DNA from: Phytopythium helicoides
Taxonomy: Eukaryota > Oomycota > Peronosporomycetes > Pythiales > Pythiaceae
DNA: 64,000 bases
Direction of reading: 5' to 3'
NCBI GenBank assembly: GCA_024867545.1
Contig: JANFNE010000006.1
Span: 1,634,001-1,698,000 of the forward strand
The translations under genes were made by a program, and so were the position numbers. This document shows positions 43,058 to 53,481 of this stretch, piece by piece; the first letter of the stretch is position 1; the number at the start of each line of letters is the position of its first letter. Under the pieces are notes generated by a model, which worked only from the letters and a program-made list of their open reading frames with translations, was not told the origin of the DNA and searched no databases.

Positions 43058-44849
43058 TCAAAGTAATGTAACCGCGGCACTGCTGTGTGGACGCCGTCGC
43101 CGGAAATCGCTGCGAGCTCCTCCAACCTCGCCGCCACTTTGGTCTGGATTGTTTCTTCGTAGCCGATTCAGCCTCCCCGGTTCCGTGGCTGGTCCAAAAC
43201 GGAGATCACGCCGCTCTCCAGTTTCTTCGCCGCCAATAACTGTGGAGATATGGGGGCTCGATGCAGGACGGCTCGCTCGCGCGGACCGGGCCGACGGTGG
43301 AAGTGAGGCGGACTTGTGGATGTTGGCTGCCGACGGTTTGGATGCAGACGAAGACGCCCCACCAGCTTCGTATAGGTCGATGCGAAACTTTTTCAATAGC
43401 TCGGTGATCTGCAAGACAATCTACAAGGCGAGTCAGCAACGGTTGGCGAAGCGGGTCACATTGAAATATCCCACCTCGGTCTTCTCGTGCATAACATCTC
43501 TCACGTGATGCTCGTGCGAATAGTAGGTGACGGTGATCACGTATGCGCGCTCAATAGCGATCCAGAAGCGTTGCTGGACTGCGTCCTCGCTATCACCTGT
43601 TGCCCACATTACCTGCAGCCGTTCCACCTTGTTGAGAGACTTGCCCCAGTGCATATTGGAGCGCTTGCGTAGACCAAGTGCAGTCGCTGCTTTACTGCGG
43701 TCTCGTTCGTGCTTTTCAAAAAAGATGCGCGACAAAACGGCATCAAGTTCTTGGATGAATAGGCGCAGGGTTGCAGCCTTCGTGGAGTGGCTAACATGAA
43801 CACTCGCCATAATGCGCTGATCCATCTCCCTGGATCGCACTGTGACTGTGTTCTCCAGTAGCGCTCCATTCGGGATGTATGCGAGCCCCTTGTCGTACTG
43901 CCGGAGTGCAAAGCCCTGCAAGTACAGTCGCTCAACGACACCTCGGTGGCCCTGCAGCGAGATATGTGAGCCGCTTTTGACCTGTTCGTCCTTTAGCGAC
44001 ATGAGCCCGCCCATGATGTTCTTCATCTGTATGGAGACACCGAAAGTAGAAGTAAGCGGAGTCGATCAAGGGGACGTGAGGACGTTGGCAGGACGTACCC
44101 ACGAGTGAGCTCCGAAGACGAAGACAAACTCGACCATGAGGACGGCGACGGTCGTGATCTGCGTCGAGTCGAAGCTCGTGATCTGGCCTATCTCGTCGAC
44201 CATAAACGCCGACACGACCGTCGCTACCAGCAGGAACTTGATCACCTGTGAACGAATAGCAAACGTGTGAATACATTGACGCGTATTGCCATTCCTTGAG
44301 AGTCACGCACCCCAATGCCCTCGGTAACAATCATGACGCGGCTGTAGTCGTCGTCGTCCTTGGACGCCGTGCGCTTCCATCCCTGCACGCGGATGATTCC
44401 CTGCAGGTGCTCAGGAGCCTGTCAGTTGGAGCCACGAGCAGAGAGAGACAACAAGCGCTACTCACCCAGGTGATGTAGTTGCATAAGTTGATGACGACCC
44501 AGATGAGCGGGAGGCTGAGCAGGAGCGTGACGACGCTGGTGATGGTATCGGGGTCCATGCCGACCAGGTTGGCGAGGTCCATGACGTAGAGGGAGAACCA
44601 CACGAGCAGGATGAAGACAACCCAGGACAGCGGCCGCAGCATGTGCTTCTCGAACTCCTTGATCCACACGAACATGGGCGGCAGCATGCGCCGCGCCAGG
44701 CGCAGCGTGAAGCGCACCACCTCCACGCGGAACACGTAGGCCGCCACCAGCAGCGCCAACCCCATGAACACGCGCCACTGGTCGTCATTGCCCACGCTCG
44801 ACCCGCCGCTGCTGCCCGCCGCCGCCGACACGCCCACGGGACTCGCCAT
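43058..44849 (-). CDS. MscS-like mechanosensitive ion channel (2)
   Basis: Five exons on the minus strand: 44849-44466, 44400-44311, 44245-44099, 44026-43475 and 43420-43058, giving 511 residues. Membrane segments include VFMGLALLVAAYVFRV, WVVFILLVWFSLYVMDL, ITSVVTLLLSLPLIWVVINL and ITTVAVLMVEFVFVFGA. The MscS core follows (MKNIMGGLMSLKDEQVKSGS, then GVVERLYLQGFALRQYDKGL and YIPNGALLENTV). The last exon adds a basic, Ser-rich tail absent from the neighbour. The 3' end is 69 bp from the stop of MscS-like 1. A TTG codon six residues upstream is in frame, but the ATG at 44849 is preferred. Its 5' end is duplicated at 48073-48228. Confidence 0.85.
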
Positions 44850-45184
44850 GGCGACCTGCGATGGCAAAATGAAGAATTACAACAAATAACCGGGACTCGA
44901 GCCGATACGAACACACAGGAACTGACTCAGCGTCAAGCTTCAAGCACCAAACGGACGCGAACTCAACGCGAGCATTTCGAGTTGGTAACACAAGAATGCA
45001 CGTGCCTCTCCCATCTACTTGCTGACTGATTTCACGATCATCTACGCTGACCTCAACAACTCGTGGTAGTTGCCTTGTACTAGCGCTTCTTGACCCAGGA
45101 TGCACTCAGAAGACAGCGATAGCGATCATTTTCTTCAGCGACATTAGCTCGAGCTTGTCTTCTTTTTTTTTTCATTTTGAGGTT

Positions 45185-45520
45185 GCTCGTTTACCCAAGG
45201 GAATTGTGCTTGAAGGCGACAGGAAGGAGGTGAAGCGAACCATTGCGTGGCAAATCCGGTGGTCATTTTCTTGGCTTCACATCAACTACAGTAGACCCCA
45301 GAAACCATCGCTACGAATGCGTGGCCCACTACGACACCACAGCTCGGATACTCCAGGCTGAGTTGCGTGCGGCGTCAAGCCAAAGCTCTGTCACCCAATG
45401 TCGAGCGCATATACTTCCTGCCAATGTTCATCAAAGGGCTCGAGTCACCCACCCAACCTGTTGTTTTGCCTTGTGCCAGAACCTATGGAGTCGCAGCTCG
45501 GTTTAACTCGGTTTAAATGG
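45185..45520 (+). pseudogene. Possible BED-finger-like transposase relic upstream of SET copy 1
   Basis: One frame reads HFLGFTSTTVDPRNHRYEC followed by TTARILQAELR, which recalls a degenerate BED finger. Another frame reads AKALSPNVERIYFLP. Stops and frame changes break both. The same stretch recurs at 50279-50614 as part of the duplication. It may supply SET promoter sequence. Confidence 0.3.
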
Positions 45521-45707
45521 CGCTGCAAACAGCACGCGCTGACTTGAACGCGTCTCTAAATTCGCGTTCGCGAGTGCATCCACTCGCTCGACCATGCCTT
45601 GCAGCCTTGACATCGACACGGCTCGAAAATATCAAAGTACTGAGGCTGTTAGTGATGTGCAGCCATTCCCCGATCATACACGACTGGAGACCGCATTGAG
45701 TGGCAAG

Positions 45708-47379
45708 ATGGCGCCACTGCGCGCGTGGATCGCGGCCCACGAGGGCTCCGCGACTGTCGCGAGCGCTAAGATCGACCCTCTGGGCGCAACGGAGGCGCTG
45801 GGCGAAGCCGACCGCTCCATTTTCGCGCTTCAGGACCTCAAGGAGGGCGAGGTGCTGGTGACGTTGCGACCTGGTGCATTTCTGAGCGGCAGCTCTTGGC
45901 TGGCGCGCATCGCCGGTGAAAACAAATCTGATATTGATGGAAAAGCACTGGAGGAGGCCGCTCAGACTGCTCAGTTGAGCGCGACGGCACTTACTGCGTT
46001 GGCGCTGATGACCGAGCGAGCAGCGGGGACAACGAGCGACTTTTGCGGATACATCGAGCAGCTCCCGAAGAGCGTGCCGCTCCCGCTCTCATGGACCAAG
46101 GAGCAGCAGCAGCTCCTGAAGCACACAACTGCGTAAGGTCGCCAGCGTTGTGCTGCAGCAAGACTTTATGGGGGATTTGCAGCAAGAGACTAACTATTTT
46201 CTTCGAGCATGTAGGTCTCCGCTGATGGACGCAGAGTTCGTCGAGAAGATCTACGACAGCTACATCAATCCCCTAGTCGCCAAGTTCCCTGCACTGTGGC
46301 CCGACGAGCAAGGATCTCTGGCGTCATTTCGCTGGGCTTACTCGATTGTGTCGTCGAGGTGTGTTCTGTCTGACGCATGGAGGGCGGAATCAATGGGGAT
46401 TGACAGTCGTGGTGCTGTTGAGAGCGTTCGCGATCGGCGATGGCAATGAGCCGACACTGCTACCAGTGATCGACATGGCCAACCACGATGCTGACGACCC
46501 GGCGGCACGTATCGAGAAGTCGGATGCTGGCGACTTCCAGGTTGGTACTGCACAATTCTCTCGAGTTGTGTTGATAGCCTCATTGACTTTTCGTGCTCGT
46601 GCGTTTGTGGGGTTGTTCAGCTTGTCGCGGTCCGTGATATCGCGGAGAGCGACGCCGTCACGATATCGTACGGGGATCTGTCGAACGCTCAGGTGCGTGT
46701 GGGTGCCGAGGCTCGTTGTATCGTCCCGATTTTTTCATGGAGATTTGACCTAACGTGGCAACGCTCGCTGTGCTCGGATGTTCTCCAGTTGCTGTGTCGC
46801 TACGGGTTCGTCCTGCCGTTGCCCGTGCCCTCCGACTCGATCCTGATCTCAAGCAGCGAGCTCTCCAGCACATTCAAGGCTTACTTGCACAGTGCCACGG
46901 TCGCTGATGACGAGGACTACGTGGACAACGGTAGCGACAGTGATGACCAGCATGGAGCATCAGGAGGATCGGGGAAGCAGAAGAAGGGAGTGAAGCGCCG
47001 CAAGGTGTTTGACTCGCGAGAGTCGAACGAGACCGACTCGCTCTTCTTCCTGTTGCACGGAGACCAAACGCGCGAGTTTGGGCTAGGCGACGCCCTGCTG
47101 AGCTATGTGCTGGCGGCCAACCTCCCCGCCGAGGAGCTGTACGAGGTGCTGACCATCCTCCTGCGGCGGAAGGACAAGCAGTACAGCGACGTCATCGCGT
47201 CACTGGCGTCAGCGGAAGCCAGCGAGGGTGAGGACGAAGCTCAACGCCTGGCCGCGTTGCTGAGCCAGCACGAGCGTCAGGTGTGCCGTCGCATCCTGCT
47301 TGGACTCGTGACGCTCGAGGAGGAAAGCGAGGAGGACGAGGAGGAGGAAGAAGAAGAGGAAGAAGAGGAGGACGAGTAG
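45708..47379 (+). CDS. SET-domain protein methyltransferase, SETD3/LSMT-like (copy 1)
   Basis: Five exons: 45708-46132, 46215-46358, 46423-46540, 46621-46692 and 46789-47379, giving 449 residues. It should transfer methyl groups from S-adenosylmethionine to lysine (or histidine) of a protein. The N-terminus (LRAWIAAHEGS...GRSIFA-like) matches the start of Rubisco-LSMT-type SET proteins. The split SET core ends with VSSRAFAI, LPVIDMANHD and SYGDLSNAQ-LLCRYGFVLP, which carry the conserved NH and YG motifs. A helical substrate-binding domain follows, and the tail is almost pure Glu/Asp. The ATG at 45708 is chosen over 45594 because family similarity starts there. The gene is duplicated at 50802. 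Confidence 0.85.
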
Positions 47380-47517
47380 GCTCCACATGTTCTAGCGGCT
47401 AACACGCCACCGTGACGACCATCGGTAGCGAGTGAGGCGCGTGGCTGGGAGCCAGCGAGCCACCGCTTTGTGTGGCGGCGCCCGACGTGAAGCCGCATCA
47501 TCAGCTGAACCCCGCTT

Positions 47518-48072
47518 TCGTCATACTGTACTGTACAGTAGTTGTTGCGACCAGAAAAAACTGCCTTTCGTCATACGCTCAGATCAATTTTGCGGATGGT
47601 TTTTCCGGATGGTATACGTTTGTTCTTTATATAAAATCCACTGTAGCCATGGTTTTTTGCTTTGCTGGCTGGTTTTTTTACCGAATTTACCGATTAAGGT
47701 ATACAGGGTGATGGTTTTGCATATCCCCCAGGTTGGTTTAGCAATAGATTGGTCCACCGTTGCCCATCTCCGTTGACGTTCTATTTTTTTTGTGTACTAA
47801 ATTTTTGCTATTCTGTGCGTATTTTTTTCATAGGTTGGTACTTTGTTTTTCCATAAGTTGGTACTTTGTAGTCGTGTGGGGGTGGATTTACCAAACTGCT
47901 GCATCAAAACCTCGCCAACACTCTGCGTTAAGGGTCTCCTTGCAGTTATATAGTGCCGCAGCACGTGCATGGCATGGCATGGAGCGCATGCTGTGGCAGC
48001 ATGCCATTTCCCAACCTCCCCGCCACCACCACTGCCGACGCCACTCCAGACCAACCACCCTCCGTGGAGGCC
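47518..48072. other. T-rich spacer, no gene
   Basis: Poly-T and poly-A tracts and a 17-bp imperfect tandem (CATA(G/A)GTTGGTACTTTGT at about 47829 and 47852) stand out from the GC-rich surroundings. It could be a transposon or LTR remnant. No coding frame is supported. Confidence 0.5.
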
Positions 48073-48228
48073 ACCCGCCGCCGCCGACACGCCCACGGGA
48101 CTCGCCATGGCGATGGCAAAATGGAGAATTACATCAAATAACCGGGACTCGAGCCGATACGAACACCCCAGAACCGACTCAACTTCAATTTTCAAGCACC
48201 AAGCAAACCCGAACTCGATGCGAGCATT
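48073..48228 (-). pseudogene. Duplicated 5' end and promoter of the MscS-like 2 gene
   Basis: This matches 44820-44976: the start codon region (GGACTCGCCATGGCG), ACCGGGACTCGAGCCGATAC and CAAGCACCAA, with small indels. Only the first few codons are present, so it cannot encode a channel, but it may retain promoter activity. Confidence 0.85.
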
Positions 48229-48599
48229 GGTGGCAGTTCTCGCCTGTCGTCTCCCTTTATGGCCGGGTTCACTCGGCGCCCCACTGACAGCGGTTGTTGG
48301 TCAAAGCAACCAATTGCTTGCAGTCGTTAAGGCGATCAGCTTGTGTGGATCTCGGCAGTCATATGAACGCTAGCTGACAATACGTAAAGTAGAGATACCG
48401 AGTGTACTGTAGTCCGTGTACGAGTGGTGCAGACCAATAGGAGCATTACCTCACGCCCGTTTCGCTTCAGACGAACACACAATCGCTCAACGTCAAGCCC
48501 GACACGAACACTTCACACGCATTGAGGAGCTGGTGTCTTGCACCGCCCGTCGCACTCACGTCGCTACCGATACAATCGCTACCGATACGTCGCTACCAA

Positions 48600-49830
48600 T
48601 CGATCTAGCGACGCCAAGCACTGACAAAGATCCACCAGTCCCGAAAGACACAGAGCTCGCACTGCCGGAGAACATTTCGTTTCCCCCGGGTAGTCTGACA
48701 GAGCCACCAGACACGCTTATCACTTAATATTCCTACGACTCCGCTCTGCACTGCATCAGCCTGAGCGCTTGAGCCAACGTTGCCTCGCTCGCATCGCTCA
48801 GGATGCTCACGCTGCCGCCTGCACCACTCGATGACGCACCACTCCACAGAGAGATGGACGCGCCGCTGCCGCTCACGGAAGATCCGCCCGAGACCTCGAT
48901 CTTGCCGGCAACAGACGACGTCGACGATCCGTTTCCAATGCGCACGGACCCACTTGACACGCCAGAGTTGCCGCTCGTCACGGTCACGTTGCCGCTGCTG
49001 CTGCTCGCAGCACCGTGTGTCGATATCGCCACCGAGCCGCTTGTTGACAAGCTATCGCCACTCGTCAAAGACACAGAGCCGCCAACTTAGCCGGACGACG
49101 ACCCACCATCCACCGTCACATTGCCGTCCAGGCCCTGCGCGTTGCTGGCGCCGAGGGTCTTCACAGACTGCGCAGCACTCGCGCTGTTCACCGATCCACC
49201 CTGCAACAACGCGTCGCTGCCGACGCTGCTGCCGACGCCGCTTCCCTGGATGGTACGGATGCCGCCTCCAGAGCTTGACACGAGCACAGCGCCAGACAAA
49301 CCGCTGCTTGAGTTACCGCTTGACACACTCACGTCACCGCCAGCGCCGCTCGACAAAGAACCGCCGAACACACACACAGAGCCACCAGAGCTGGTCGACG
49401 ACGACAAACCGCCGCTCACAGACACATTGCCAGACGACCCGCTCGCAGAGTCGCCTCCGCTCGCCAACACAGACCCGCCGGACGCCGACGTGCTAGAGCT
49501 GCCGACAACGCGCACAGCGCCGCCAACAGATGTCGAGCTGGATCCACTGCTCACCAACACTTCGCCCGACGCGCCGTCCACAGTCGAGACAGACTGCACT
49601 CGAACCCCTCCCGACATGCTACTTCCTCCAAATGACGCGGCGCTAGACACGGACACGGAACCTCCCGTTGACTCACCACTCGCGCCGCCAGAAACAGATA
49701 TGGAACCGGTCGTAGACACCGACGCGCCAGACGACACGCAGACGGAGCTGCGGTGCTGCTTGTGCTCGCAGGCCCGCCCGACACCACAGTCACGGCGTAC
49801 GAAGACGAGCTTGTTGGCGTGCCGGTCACC
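48600..49830 (-). pseudogene. Decayed Ser/Gly-rich beta-solenoid-like repeat gene
   Basis: The minus strand encodes about 20 repeats of 16 residues of the form G-x-V-x-V-S-S-G-x-S-S-S-x-x-S-G. The frame is broken by TAA at 49087-49089, TAG at 48733-48735 and TAA at 48724-48726, with repeats continuing in the same frame after each. A frame change near 49750-49770 separates the first repeats (TPTSSSSYAVTVVSGGPAST) from the rest. No signal peptide or start is left. The pattern suggests a surface or secreted solenoid or adhesin-like protein when intact (inference). The plus-strand open frames here are mirror shadows. Confidence 0.7.
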
Positions 49831-50278
49831 TCGGCTCCGCCCGGGCCTAACGCGCATCTCTACTCGTGTCACCCACAAGCCGACGTAGTCGCCCGCGCCA
49901 GACACCCTGCCACCTCCTTACTGCTCGAACGAAACCAGTTCACCTGATCAGCTAAACGGCACGTTTCCACTCTTGCACTGCCTGAGCATCTCTCCTCGAT
50001 AGCTAAAGTAGCGGTACCGTGGTGTGTGCCGTGCGTTGAGTGCAACTGCGTCGTTGACTTGCATGTCAACGAATTCGTAGCACAAGTATGCACGTGCCTC
50101 TCCCATCTACTTGCTGACTGATTTCACGATCATCTACGCTGACCTCAACAACTCGTGGTAGTTGCCTTGTACTAGCGCTTCTTGACCCAGGATGCACTCA
50201 GAAGACAGCGATAGCGATCATTTTCTTCAGCGACATTAGCTCGAGCTTGTCTTCTTTTTTTTTTTTCATTTAGAGGTT

Positions 50279-50614
50279 GCTCGTTTACCCAAGGGAATTG
50301 TGCTTGAAGGCGACAGGAAGGAGGTGAAGCGAACCATTGCATGGCAAATCCGGTGGTCATTTTCTTGGCTTCACATCAACTACAGTAGACCCCAGAAACC
50401 ATCGCTACGAATGCGTGGCCCACTACGACACCACAGCTCGGATACTCCAGGCTGAGTTGCGTGCGGCGTCAAGCCAAAGCTCTGTCACCCAATGTCGAGC
50501 GCATATACTTCCTGCCAATGTTCATCAAAGGGCTCGAGTCACCCACCCAACCTGTTGTTTTGCCTTGTGCCAGAACCTATGGAGTCGCAGCTCGGTTTAA
50601 CTCGGTTTAAATGG
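50279..50614 (+). pseudogene. Possible BED-finger-like relic upstream of SET copy 2
   Basis: Same broken sequence as at 45185-45520, carried along by the duplication. Confidence 0.3.
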
Positions 50615-50801
50615 CGCTGCAAACAGCACGCGCTGACTTGAACGCGTCTCTAAATTCGCGTTCGCGAGTGCATCCACTCGCTCGACCATGCCTTGCAGCC
50701 TTGACATCGACACGGCTCGAAAATATCAAAGTACTGAGGCTGTTAGTGATGTGCAGCCATTCCCCGATCATACACGACTGGAGACCGCATTGAGTGGCAA
50801 G

Positions 50802-52476
50802 ATGGCGCCACTGCGCGCGTGGATCGCGGCCCACGAGGGCTCCGCGACTGTCGCGAGCGCTAAGATCGACCCTCTGGGCGCAACGGAGGCGCTGGGCGAA
50901 GCCGACCGCTCCATTTTCGCGCTTCAGGACCTCAAGGAGGGCGAGGTGCTGGTGACGTTGCGACCTGGTGCATTTCTGAGCGGCAGCTCTTGGCTGGCGC
51001 GCATCGCCGGTGAAAACAAATCTGATATTGATGGAAAAGCACTGGAGGAGGCCGCTCAGACTGCTCAGTTGAGCGCGACGGCACTTACTGCGTTGGCGCT
51101 GATGACCGAGCGAGCAGCGGGGACAACGAGCGACTTTTGCGGATACATCGAGCAGCTCCCGAAGAGCGTGCCGCTCCCGCTCTCATGGACCAAGGAGCAG
51201 CAGCAGCTCCTGAAGCACACAACTGCGTAAGGTCGCCAGCGTTGTGCTGCAGCAAGACTTTATGGGGGATTTGCAGCAAGAGACTAACTATTTTCTTCGA
51301 GCATGTAGGTCTCCGCTGATGGACGCAGAGTTCGTCGAGAAGATCTACGACAGCTACATCAATCCCCTAGTCGCCAAGTTCCCTGCACTGTGGCCCGACG
51401 AGCAAGGATCTCTGGCGTCATTTCGCTGGGCTTACTCGATTGTGTCGTCGAGGTGTGTTCTGTCTGACGCATGGAGGGCGGAATCAATGGGGATTGACAG
51501 TCGTGGTGCTGTTGAGAGCGTTCGCGATCGGCGATGGCAATGAGCCGACACTGCTACCAGTGATCGACATGGCCAACCACGATGCTGACGACCCGGCGGC
51601 ACGTATCGAGAAGTCGGATGCTGGCGACTTCCAGGTTGGTACTGCACAATTCTCTCGAGTTGTGTTGATAGCCTCATTGACTTTTCGTGCTCGTGCGTTT
51701 GTGGGGTTGTTCAGCTTGTCGCGGTCCGTGATATCGCGGAGAGCGACGCCGTCACGATATCGTACGGGGATCTGTCGAACGCTCAGGTGCGTGTGGGTGC
51801 CGAGGCTCGTTGTATCGTCCCGATTTTTTCATGGAGATTTGACCTAACGTGGCAACGCTCGCTGTGCTCGGATGTTCTCCAGTTGCTGTGTCGCTACGGG
51901 TTCGTCCTGCCGTTGCCCGTGCCCTCCGACTCGATCCTGATCTCAAGCAGCGAGCTCTCCAGCACATTCAAGGCTTACTTGCACAGTGCTACGGTCGCTG
52001 ATGACGAGGACTACGTGGACAACGGTAGCGACAGTGATGACCAGCATGGAGCATCAGGAGGATCGGGGAAGCAGAAGAAGGGAGTGAAGCGCCGCAAGGT
52101 GTTTGACTCGCGAGAGTCGAACGAGGCCGACTCGCTCTTCTTCCTGTTGCACGGAGACCAAACGCGCGAGTTTGGGCTAGGCGACGCCCTGCTGAGCTAT
52201 GTGCTGGCGGCCAACCTCCCCGCCGAGGAGCTGTACGAGGTGCTGACCATCCTCCTGCGGCGGAAGGACAAGCAGTACAGCGACGTCATCGCGTCACTGG
52301 CGTCAGCGGAAGCCAGCGAGGGTGAGGACGAAGCTCGACACCTGGCCGCACTGCTGAGCCAGCACGAGCGTCAGGTGTGCCGTCGCATTCTGCTTGGGCT
52401 TGTGACGCTCGAGGAGGAAAGCGAGGAGGACGAGGAGGAGGAGGAAGAAGAGGTAGGAGAGGAGGAGGACGAGTAG
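50802..52476 (+). CDS. SET-domain protein methyltransferase, SETD3/LSMT-like (copy 2)
   Basis: Five exons: 50802-51226, 51309-51452, 51517-51634, 51715-51786 and 51883-52476, giving 450 residues. It keeps the same SET motifs as copy 1 and has no stop or frameshift. Protein differences from copy 1 are few: Thr to Ala in SRESNExDS, QR to RH in DEAxxLAALL, and a Val-Gly interruption plus one extra residue in the acidic tail. Both copies share the upstream 700 bp, so both may be expressed from the same promoter type. The far-upstream DNA differs, because a Ser/Gly relic lies beyond copy 2 and the MscS gene beyond copy 1. Confidence 0.85.
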
Positions 52477-53481
52477 GCTCCACACGTTCTAGCGGCTAAC
52501 ACGCCACCGTGACGACCATCAGTAGCGAGTGAGGCGCGTGGCTGGGAGCCAGCGAGCCACCGCTTTGTGTGGCGGCGCCCGACGTGAAGCCGCATCATCA
52601 GCTGAACCCCGCTTGCAGGATGTGGCGGCGGCGACTGGATCAAATTCACTTGTGCTTTGTATGAGAGTATAGGAGCGTATACCGCTCCGAGAGAGTCAGT
52701 GCGCGCTGGGTCGGAAGATCCCCACGTTGAACATAGACCGCGGCGCTGGCGGCGCAGTGTCAACGGAGCAGCTCGCGGCGGACCGCAGCTACGGTCTCTA
52801 TGCACCAGAGGCGGCCGGCTCGTCTGCCGGGTCTCCACATCGCCGGCTCGGAGTGCATCACGGTGGTGGATACCGCGAGTGATTCACACGTGTCCCTGGA
52901 TAGATAACACCCGGCTTCGGACTGCGCCAACTGTGTGCGGCGGCGTACAGCACAAACACAGATCACTATCCATGCGGCATATCCAGCAGGCCGCGTTTGA
53001 CTCCGCTGAGCTTGAAGTTGCCGGCGAACTGTGCACTGCGCACTGGCGCGTTGTACTGTAGTTTTGTATTCTCCAGCATCTGACTATCTCGAACGAGGCA
53101 GACAGTCACCTACCTCGTTTCTGCTCAGCTCATTATCCGGACACGACCAACTTGGCAGCTGGCCTCACATCCATCGAGCTCCCCACTCATTTCTACGGCG
53201 AGCATGGTCCTCTACTGTACTCGGTGCGCAGCGACTCCATGCAGGCGTCTCCACTCGCCCACCGGCTCCGCTTTTAGCGGCGCTAAACGCGGAGCCCGTT
53301 ACCGGCCCCGTGCAGCTGCGGTCGCGCCTATTCCTGCTCGTCGTATACCCGTATCCGGACGAAAAAGCGTATACACTCGCTCCTCTCGGAGCACGAGAAA
53401 GTGCCGATCAGCCGCCACTCCCCCGCGGCTTCCCCGCCTGTCCCCACAATCGCAAAGCCGCCGACGATCGAAGTCCGCAGC
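52477..53481. other. Intergenic upstream of the myosin gene
   Basis: The first 140 bp is the end of the duplication. From about 52640, AAATTCACTTGTGCTTTGTAT resembles the flank of the SET fragment at 41300. A 134-codon plus-strand frame (52657-53061) has no domain. The stretch 53130-53200 contains pyrimidine-flanked TCATT phrases that could serve as initiator elements for myosin. Confidence 0.5.

Larger units (their letters stand above)
44987..47517 (+). repeat. Direct duplication, copy 1 (SET unit)
   Basis: Nearly identical, introns included, to 50079-52614. Both borders are sharp. On the left, unrelated DNA gives way at ACAAG(A/T)ATGCACGTGCC; on the right, the match ends at CTGAACCCCGCTT. 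Confidence 0.95.
50079..52614 (+). repeat. Direct duplication, copy 2 (SET unit)
   Basis: Partner of 44987-47517 in the same orientation, 5.09 kb downstream. Differences are a longer T-run near 50257, single substitutions and an extra codon in the acidic tail. Intron sequences are the same, so the event is recent. Confidence 0.95.

Noticed and set aside
45594..45707. Earlier ATG for SET copy 1 (and the equivalent at 50688)
   Set aside because: The 38 extra residues show no family similarity. The LSMT-like N-terminus begins right at the ATG at 45708.
48803..49888. Plus-strand Pro/Thr/Asp-rich frames as a proline-rich protein gene
   Set aside because: They mirror the 48-bp-period Ser/Gly repeat on the other strand. 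The minus frame has the meaningful pattern.
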